The notes beneath the pieces are model-generated. The model was not told the origin of the DNA. It made no database searches and saw only the letters and a list, made by a program, of their open reading frames with translations. The translations under genes and the position numbers were made by a program. From positions 1 through 15,805 of the forward strand of contig JAFGIT010000240.1 of assembly GCA_016929465.1 (NCBI GenBank): 15,805 nt of DNA. The letters are read 5' to 3'. Below are positions 1 through 4,818 of the stretch, in pieces (within the stretch, counting starts at the first letter, position 1; each line of letters starts with the position of its first letter). Source of the DNA: Candidatus Coatesiibacteriota bacterium. GTDB lineage: Bacteria; B130-G9.

Positions 1-1168
1 CGGTGACGGCATTTATCTCGGCCTCTAAGACTTCCTTTGTATGCCATATCGCCGCCTGTGCAGCTCCATGGACCTGCGGCATCGCGCGGAGGGCGTAATC
101 GTCCTGCGTCTGGAACATATCGGCGGCACGGTTATCGAGCCCTGCCGGATCGGGATTCTCGATGAACGACATGAGCTCCTTCGCCACTGCTTTCTGGCCC
201 TCATGCCGCCGTGCCTCATGCACGCACGGCTCGAAGGCGCGGGTTATTCCACCCATCGCCTGGTGAGTCATCGCGCCGGCGAGGTTCGATGAAGTCAGCA
301 TCCGCTCCGCATCAAAGGTGGCTATCGCGGCAATCGCGGTCGCAACCGTTGCGCCGTTTGTAAGCGCAAGCCCCTCCTTCGGCCCAAGCCGCACGTTGTC
401 CAGCGCTGAGCCATTCGGCATCTGCGGTATCGGCAGTGGCTCCAAACCGACAGCCTTAAGAGCGTCTCCCCCACTCATCAGCCCACTGCGAGAATCTGCC
501 GCATCATCCCAGGTACTTCCAGAACTGGCAGGAAATGCCGGCTCCACCCACGCCTTGCCCTCGCCAATCAGAACAAGCGACAGATGCGACAGCGAGCAGA
601 GGTCGCCAGACGAGCCCACGCTGCCCTGCGAGGGCACGTAGGGGTGGACCTTTCGATTGAGCATCTCGGCAAGGAGCTTCAATAAATCGGGGCGAACGCC
701 CGACAGGCCTTGTGCGAAGGTCCTCAGCCGCAGGAGCATCGTCGCGCGGACGACCTCCGAAGGAAGCGGGCTTCCAACACCCGTGGCGTGGCTGAATAGG
801 ATATTCTGCGACAGCTTGCAGCAGTCCGCGTAGGTCTTGATCGGCTTGTCTCGGTTTATCCCGAAGCCGGTATTCACACCATATATAAGGAATAGATGTC
901 GCTTTTCGGGAGATGCTGATTCGAACTCCGCCTGCGACCTTATCACAGCCTCGCGGATAATCGCCGCGCTCTTCTCGGTCTTTTTCAGGCTTTCTTCGGC
1001 AACGACCACACGAGCGAGCCGTCCCTCGTCATCGCCCCTTGCGACGGCGATCAGCCTGTCGAGATTGAGGCAGTCCGGCTCAGCGTCTATGACGACGGGA
1101 TTCTCGACTGGCCTGCCCATGACGGTCAGTATCGGATGGTCGGATGGACCTCCTTGCGCGCTACTCAT
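1..1168 (-). CDS. MIO-dependent histidine/aromatic amino acid ammonia-lyase, 3' end outside window
   Basis: This is the first 389 residues of a lyase (family PF00221); it stays open to the left edge. Such enzymes use a self-made MIO electrophile to remove ammonia from histidine or an aromatic amino acid. Visible motifs are YGVNTGFG (96-103, catalytic Tyr96), the MIO region GSVGSSGDL (182-190), LTNGAT (269-274) and the QDxYxxRxxPQ signature (354-365). His127 in SHATGVG matches the residue that favours histidine, so a hutH-like role is the best guess; the substrate is inferred. Two oddities: the MIO triad reads Ser-Ser-Gly (186-188) instead of Ala-Ser-Gly and is followed by LCSLSH instead of the usual LxPL. 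An insertion of about 30 residues (roughly 210-260) also separates the MIO loop from LTNG. The ATG at 1168 lies 33 nt after the hisS stop, so the genes are probably cotranscribed. About 120 C-terminal residues of a typical 510-residue HAL are missing. Confidence 0.85.
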   Translation of the reverse strand, partial: MSSAQGGPSDHPILTVMGRPVENPVVIDAEPDCLNLDRLIAVARGDDEGRLARVVVAEESLKKTEKSAAIIREAVIRSQAEFESASPEKRHLFLIYGVNTGFGINRDKPIKTYADCCKLSQNILFSHATGVGSPLPSEVVRATMLLRLRTFAQGLSGVRPDLLKLLAEMLNRKVHPYVPSQGSVGSSGDLCSLSHLSLVLIGEGKAWVEPAFPASSGSTWDDAADSRSGLMSGGDALKAVGLEPLPIPQMPNGSALDNVRLGPKEGLALTNGATVATAIAAIATFDAERMLTSSNLAGAMTHQAMGGITRAFEPCVHEARRHEGQKAVAKELMSFIENPDPAGLDNRAADMFQTQDDYALRAMPQVHGAAQAAIWHTKEVLEAEINAVT

Positions 1169-1201
1169 CGCGATTCCGTCCCGAAAGGTATGCCCACGCT
1201 G

Positions 1202-2665
1202 TCAATCATCTGAATGAGCCGCGAGCAGGTCTTTGATGTACTCGATGAGTTTGGACCGCGGGACTGTATCCTGGGTCTCTTCGTGCTTCAGCCATTCGGA
1301 GCGCTCTGCAACCTCTATGGCAACTTCCTTGCCTTTGCGAAGGTCTTTCACAGAGACCGTGCCGCTCGCGAACTCGTCGCCCCCGGCTATCACCGCAATC
1401 GGGATATTGCGCTGGTCGGCGTATTTCAGCTGCTTGCCGATGTTGCCCTTGCCGAGATATAGCTCTGCAGGGATGCCGGCACGCCTCAGCTCGAAAGTTA
1501 TCGCCTGGTAATCGGCTGCATGTTCCTTGTCCATCTGAGTGACGAGAACCGGCTCCGTAATCGCCGCTTCAATCTTCCCGAGCCCCTTCAGAATGTCCAG
1601 CAGACGGTCTGGCCCGATTGAAGCACCCGTCGCGGGGACCTTCTGGCCGGTGAACCTCTCGACCAGGTCGTCGTAGCGGCCGCCGCCGGCGATGCTGCTC
1701 GAATATCCCCCATTCTCATCGACAATCGAGGCCTCGAAAACGGGCCCAGTATAATATGTAAGTCCACGCACGATCGTCGGATCGAAAATTATCTTGCTCT
1801 CGTCATAGCCAGCCGCCTTCAGGAAGCCGTCCATCTCGATGAGTTCTTCAACTCCGCGCTTTCCTTCATCGGAATCGCCGACTATCGCGGCGAGTGCATC
1901 GCAGACTCCTCTTCTGGTCTCGCTCGATGCGGTGAGGTAATTGGTGACGACTTCGGTCTGCGCCTCGGTGAGCCCGGCACCCTCTGTGAAATCACCCGAT
2001 TCGTCCTTGCGGCCCTGCTTCAATAGCGCAGCGACCCCTTTCAGCCCAAGCCGCTCATATTTGTCGATGCAGCGCATGACTCGCGTCGCTGTCAGGCCGT
2101 CATCTGCTTTCATATCGACGCCAGCCGTCTCGAGCACGCCGTTCAGGACGCGGCGGTTGCCGACCCTGACAAGATACATCCCGGCGAGGCGGAGCTTGTC
2201 GAATGCGTCGCAGAGCGCGCAGCAGATCTCGGCGTCGGCAGCCATGCTGGCGCTTCCGACCGTGTCGATATCGAACTGGATGAACTCGCGGAAGCGACCT
2301 GGCCCCGGCTTTTCGATCCTGAATGCGGAGCCTATCTGATATCGCCTGAACGGCCTCGGCAGGTCCTTGTGCATCGCAAAGTATCTCGAGAGCGGCGCGG
2401 TGAGGTCGTATCGGAGCGCGAGCCACTCGGGCTGGTCCGCCCTGAAAGAGAAGACGCCCTCTTCTGGGAGCCCGGTCTCCTGGATGAATTTGCCAAGCAT
2501 CTCGACGAACTCGACGGTCGGTGTCTCGAGCGGCGAAAAGCCGTAGAGCTCATAAACCTCCCGAATCGTGTCGATCATCTTGTAGCGGGCGACGATATCC
2601 GCACCCGACAGGTCGCGGAATCCGCGAGCGAGTCTCGGTTTCGGTCGCAATTCTTTGCCGCTCAT
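1202..2665 (-). CDS. hisS: Histidyl-tRNA synthetase, divergent alphaproteobacterial type
   Basis: This cytoplasmic class II synthetase (487 aa) charges tRNA-His with histidine. Motif 2 spans about residues 107-137, with the loop EKPGPGRFREF. The histidine-binding motif RGLTYYTG lies at 300-307 and motif 3 (GGGRYDDL to GASIGPDRL) at 327-355. The anticodon-binding domain covers about 371-458. It is longer than the usual bacterial enzyme (about 420 aa). The motif 2 loop has GPG where E. coli has the Q-K-G segment that reads G-1:C73; EKPGPGRFRxF and DxDTVG are typical of alphaproteobacterial HisRS. The ATG at 2665 has a weak AGGGA about 9 nt upstream. tRNA-His lies 49 nt upstream on the same strand with no terminator between, and a lyase follows. 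A weak TATATA (2685-2690) in the spacer could be a secondary promoter. Function is certain; the subtype rests on recalled family sequences. Confidence 0.97.
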   Translation of the reverse strand: MSGKELRPKPRLARGFRDLSGADIVARYKMIDTIREVYELYGFSPLETPTVEFVEMLGKFIQETGLPEEGVFSFRADQPEWLALRYDLTAPLSRYFAMHKDLPRPFRRYQIGSAFRIEKPGPGRFREFIQFDIDTVGSASMAADAEICCALCDAFDKLRLAGMYLVRVGNRRVLNGVLETAGVDMKADDGLTATRVMRCIDKYERLGLKGVAALLKQGRKDESGDFTEGAGLTEAQTEVVTNYLTASSETRRGVCDALAAIVGDSDEGKRGVEELIEMDGFLKAAGYDESKIIFDPTIVRGLTYYTGPVFEASIVDENGGYSSSIAGGGRYDDLVERFTGQKVPATGASIGPDRLLDILKGLGKIEAAITEPVLVTQMDKEHAADYQAITFELRRAGIPAELYLGKGNIGKQLKYADQRNIPIAVIAGGDEFASGTVSVKDLRKGKEVAIEVAERSEWLKHEETQDTVPRSKLIEYIKDLLAAHSDD

Positions 2666-2714
2666 CCTGACTAAATCCCTGCTCTATATAGAATTGATAT
2701 ATGGAAAGAGAAAA

Positions 2715-2789
2715 TACTGGCGTCGGGAATTGAACCCGAGACCTCCTGATCCACAGTCAGGTGCTCTAGCCGGACTGAGCTACGCCAGC
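2715..2789 (-). tRNA. tRNA-His (anticodon GTG) without encoded G-1
   Basis: This is a full cloverleaf of 75 nt; CCA is not encoded, as A73 is followed by TTT. The acceptor stem pairs GCTGGCG with CGCCAGT, giving a G1:U72 wobble at the end. The D stem is GCTC/GAGC with a ten-base loop containing GG, then C20, T20a and A21. The anticodon stem is CCTGA/TCAGG with loop CTGTGGA, so the anticodon is GTG (2752-2754). The T stem is TCGGG/CCCGA with loop TTCAATT. The base before G1 is T and the discriminator is A73, whereas most bacterial tRNA-His genes encode G-1 opposite C73. A73, U72, U20a and the missing G-1 match the identity set reported for Caulobacter tRNA-His, in keeping with the adjacent HisRS type. 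Confidence 0.96.
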
Positions 2790-2844
2790 ATTATGGGAAT
2801 TGGCTCGGTCCAAAATCCGCACGAACCAAAATAACCTCAGAACT

Positions 2845-2873
2845 ACTATAGTGGCATGCCGCGTTTCCGTCAA
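2845..2873 (-). promoter_or_regulatory. Sigma70-type promoter of the tRNA-His/hisS/lyase unit
   Basis: On the minus strand, -35 TTGACG (2868-2873) and -10 TATAGT (2845-2850) are separated by exactly 17 nt. Transcription would start near 2838, about 49 nt before the tRNA 5' end. The spacer contains the 8-bp palindrome GGCATGCC (2853-2860), which could be a small operator or chance. The -10 is identical to that of the promoter at 4606-4634, which supports both. Confidence 0.8.
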
Positions 2874-2886
2874 GAATCGCAAAATA

Positions 2887-2921
2887 GGAGAAAGGGGAAA
2901 GGAGAAGGGAGAAGGGAGAAA
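2887..2921 (+). repeat. Five-unit heptamer tandem repeat within a homopurine tract
   Basis: Consecutive 7-nt units read GGAGAAA, GGGGAAA, GGAGAAG, GGAGAAG and GGAGAAA, inside an uninterrupted 40-nt purine run (2886-2925). The repeat ends 13 nt upstream (minus-strand sense) of the -35 box of the tRNA-His/hisS promoter. Heptamer repeats can change copy number by slippage, and homopurine tracts can form unusual DNA structures. An effect on the promoter is inference only. Confidence 0.8.
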
Positions 2922-2994
2922 GGAATAGGTCAAAGGGGAGAATATGAGGGCGTGACGCTGCTGGCGTTAGTTTGGCTGCTGCAAATGGATGGGC

Positions 2995-3031
2995 GGGATG
3001 AGGGCAGAATTTATCCTTCTGCCCCCATCCC
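2995..3031 (-). terminator. 15-bp hairpin after the FGE-domain gene, no U-tract
   Basis: Arms 2995-3009 and 3017-3031 pair over 15 positions with one A/C mismatch (3001/3025) and a 7-nt loop. The hairpin lies 38 nt beyond the stop of the FGE-domain frame. Neither side carries a run of T, so it is at best a factor-dependent terminator or an RNA-stabilising stem. The rest of 2930-3068 shows no gene. Confidence 0.4.
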
Positions 3032-3068
3032 CTGTATTCGATCACTTTATTCTGTATTAATATTCCGA

Positions 3069-3887
3069 CTAGTCTCGACGGACCACACGGAAACCAACGC
3101 TAAATCCCCACTCCCACACGTAATTCCAATGGCGAATCGCCGAACGGCATTCTTGAGCAAGAGATTCCCAACTGCCTCCGCGCGCGATCTTGCTGGAGCC
3201 ACTTTCCGGCCCTGTTGGATTCGCATCCACATCTGGCCTCGTACCATAATAGCCAAAATCTGCCCAATCCCAACAGAACTCCCCGACATTGCCCGCAATA
3301 TCATATAGCCCGTATGCGTTCGGTATCTTCCTCCCAACCGGCTGTGTTCCAAGCTCATCAGCGCTGGGATTGGCCCAATAATGGTCATAGGCGTTCTTCG
3401 CGTACCAGCAATACTGCTTCATTATTGATTCATCATTGCCGTCGCCCCAATAGTATCGAGTCGTCGAGCCAGCGCGGCAAGCATATTCCCATTCCGCCTC
3501 AGTAGGCAGACGATAGCCGTCAGCTTCCCAGTCGCATGTTACGTCTGCAGATGTGATGTGGGCTCCGAGATAGGCAACATTTTCCATCGCATAACACTTA
3601 GCATACCCCTCGGCCTCTGAAAGCCTATTGCAGAAATCGATGCAGTCAAACCAGCTGACAATTTCGACGGGATGATTGCCGCATTTGAACAAAGACTCGT
3701 TCCAGCCCATCAAATTTTCCCATTGCTCTTGAGTTATCTCGGTCTCGGAGATCTGGAACGCAGACACATTCACGGTCCTTTGAGGAGTCTCTCCATACCA
3801 TTGCTCCACTTCATCCTCTTGCGATCCCATCAGAAACGTTCCACCAGGAATAGCAACCATTGTGATCTCGGTCGAAGGCCGGGGCAA
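3069..3887 (-). CDS. FGE-sulfatase (SUMF1-like) domain fragment
   Basis: These 272 residues begin at a TTG (3887); an ATG at 3860 is the alternative, but neither has a good ribosome-binding site. The domain is a clear formylglycine-generating-enzyme fold (PF03781). Landmarks are IPGGTFLMGS near the start, WEADGYRLPTEAEWEYACRAG mid-domain (cut here to RLPTEAEWEYACRAG), GLYDIAGNVGEFCWDW, ARGGSW and the closing VGFRVVRRD. True sulfatase-activating FGEs have two copper-binding cysteines just after the GGS motif. Here that stretch reads SWESLAQECRSAIRH with a single cysteine in the place of a structural one, so formylglycine-forming activity is not expected. Many such domains bind ligands or carry other activities. 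The frame is continuous with the signal-peptide module upstream except for one TAG, so this was probably the C-terminal half of an exported protein. Confidence 0.75.
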   Translation of the reverse strand: MPRPSTEITMVAIPGGTFLMGSQEDEVEQWYGETPQRTVNVSAFQISETEITQEQWENLMGWNESLFKCGNHPVEIVSWFDCIDFCNRLSEAEGYAKCYAMENVAYLGAHITSADVTCDWEADGYRLPTEAEWEYACRAGSTTRYYWGDGNDESIMKQYCWYAKNAYDHYWANPSADELGTQPVGRKIPNAYGLYDIAGNVGEFCWDWADFGYYGTRPDVDANPTGPESGSSKIARGGSWESLAQECRSAIRHWNYVWEWGFSVGFRVVRRD

Positions 3888-3923
3888 GCCGTACCCGAAG
3901 GGAACTATGCTCGCATCACAGAC

Positions 3924-4319
3924 CTACTCTAATGTCCCTGGATAGGTGAGAACCGCGGCCAGGGAATAATATCCGGGCTCAATTAAGGGCGGCTCTTCGG
4001 ACGGAAGGCCGAACGCCAAGATTGGCGTCGGCGTCATCTCGAGCGAGGCAGGAACGAATTCGCTCTCGAGCCACGGGCTTATCGAACTAGACCACCCGTC
4101 TGGCTGAAGGGACCAGATCTCTCCATCCGGCAGGATGATACCCACATACACATCGACCGACATCGCCTCGTCATCATTCTCTGCTGACAGGCTTATCTCG
4201 ATCGAATCGCCCGGTTGATACAGTGCGGAATCCGCGTAGATGTTGATCGCCGGCTCGGCGGCAGCAATCCCCGCCAGAGTGAGAACCAGTGTAATAACAG
4301 TGCAAAAATGTGTTCTCAT
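3924..4319 (-). CDS. N-terminal fragment: signal peptide plus beta-sandwich module
   Basis: This 131-residue frame starts at the ATG at 4319, chosen because a perfect AAGGAGG (4326-4332) lies 6 nt upstream and because it puts a signal peptide first. A longer in-frame extension to 4361 lacks both. Residues 1-21 have a charged start, a hydrophobic core and an AxA-type end (about AAA-EP), so export is expected. Residues 24-131 form a beta-rich module with LYQPGD (33-38), VYV (57-59) and PDG (64-66). The same motifs (LYQRGD, YV, PDG) recur at 647-680 of the 754-aa protein nearby. I do not recognise a named family; it may be a carbohydrate-binding or adhesion-like domain. The frame stops at TAG before the module's last strand, so the fragment alone may not fold. 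It is transcribed divergently from the 754-aa gene. Confidence 0.6.
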   Translation of the reverse strand: MRTHFCTVITLVLTLAGIAAAEPAINIYADSALYQPGDSIEISLSAENDDEAMSVDVYVGIILPDGEIWSLQPDGWSSSISPWLESEFVPASLEMTPTPILAFGLPSEEPPLIEPGYYSLAAVLTYPGTLE

Positions 4320-4448
4320 ATCAATCCTCCTTGGTTCAACGTATCGTTCGGATCGGTCCATGTCTTAATATGAGTCAAAGATAGGTTTTGGCGTCGAAGG
4401 CTCCGGCGCAAGCGAGGCTGTGCCATGAATGGACGAGTATGGACTCGA

Positions 4449-4467
4449 ATGGACAATATGGACGGAT
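4449..4467 (+). repeat. Dispersed 19-nt repeat, copy 1
   Basis: ATGGACAATATGGACGGAT here matches 7234-7252 at 17 of 19 positions, in the same orientation. It ends a run of loosely spaced ATGGAC units starting near 4424. The two copies lie on either side of the 754-aa secreted-protein gene. Neither lies in a gene. Confidence 0.5.
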
Positions 4468-4605
4468 GGTGTCGAGGCCGTTCCCGCGCCCGGCGGGGGC
4501 AATATTCAGGGCGCTGCCACCGCTATTCGCCTTCCCCTTTGCCCCCTTCGACCTCATTGACCTTATTGCCCTCTTGCCCCTTCTCGCTCAATGGACTCGT
4601 AATAA

Positions 4606-4634
4606 TTGACTCCCGGCTATCGCTTTGGTATAGT
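4606..4634 (+). promoter_or_regulatory. Sigma70-type promoter for the 754-aa secreted protein
   Basis: -35 TTGACT (4606-4611) and -10 TATAGT (4629-4634) are 17 nt apart. The predicted start near 4641 leaves a leader of about 180 nt before the ATG at 4819. The same -10 and spacing occur in the hisS promoter. Confidence 0.7.
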
Positions 4635-4818
4635 GATATTCAGAAAACTATTTGGGTGACGTGAGGCATTTTGGGTGGGGTTGTGCGGTGCGATTTCTCT
4701 ATATTTCTCTCTTTACCTCCCCCATCTGGTCTCAAGCACCGAGTTTATATACTGCTGTCTAATGGAATTCAGTCACCAACGAAATTGATGAGCAGAGCAA
4801 TAGGAAGGGAATATCGAC

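Larger units (their letters stand above)
3069..4319 (-). pseudogene. Secreted beta-module/FGE-sulfatase-domain protein interrupted by one in-frame TAG
   Basis: Read from the ATG at 4319, one frame runs to 3069 (416 codons before the final stop) and is broken only by TAG at 3924-3926 (codon 132). Upstream is a signal peptide and a beta-sandwich module. Downstream the frame first completes that module (DASIVPFGYG, 135-144) and then enters the FGE-sulfatase domain. The module's end aligns without gaps to residues 735-751 of the 754-aa protein at 4819-7083; the TAG falls opposite Leu742. There is no convincing ribosome-binding site at the restart. A recent nonsense mutation (for example TTG to TAG) or an assembly error is the simplest reading. 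TAG serves as an ordinary stop for two plus-strand genes here, so recoding is unlikely. The two parts are described separately. Confidence 0.75.
4320..4818. other. Intergenic region between divergent secreted-protein genes
   Basis: About 500 nt without a credible gene; short open frames here are low-complexity. It holds the Shine-Dalgarno of the minus-strand gene (4326-4332), an ATGGAC-rich stretch (4424-4467), a pyrimidine-rich segment (about 4525-4590) and a plus-strand sigma70 promoter (4606-4634). AGGAAGGGA (4801-4809) precedes the ATG at 4819. I found no convincing promoter for the minus-strand gene. Confidence 0.6.

Noticed and set aside
2666-2714. T-box riboswitch ahead of hisS
   Set aside because: The spacer is only 49 nt and has no T-box sequence or antiterminator/terminator pair; the upstream structure is a genuine tRNA gene.
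3924-3926. UAG recoding (pyrrolysine or stop reassignment) to explain the in-frame TAG
   Set aside because: TAG ends the dehydrogenase (8515-8517) and carbamoyltransferase genes at their expected lengths, so it works as a stop here. No recoding signal or suppressor tRNA is visible in the window.
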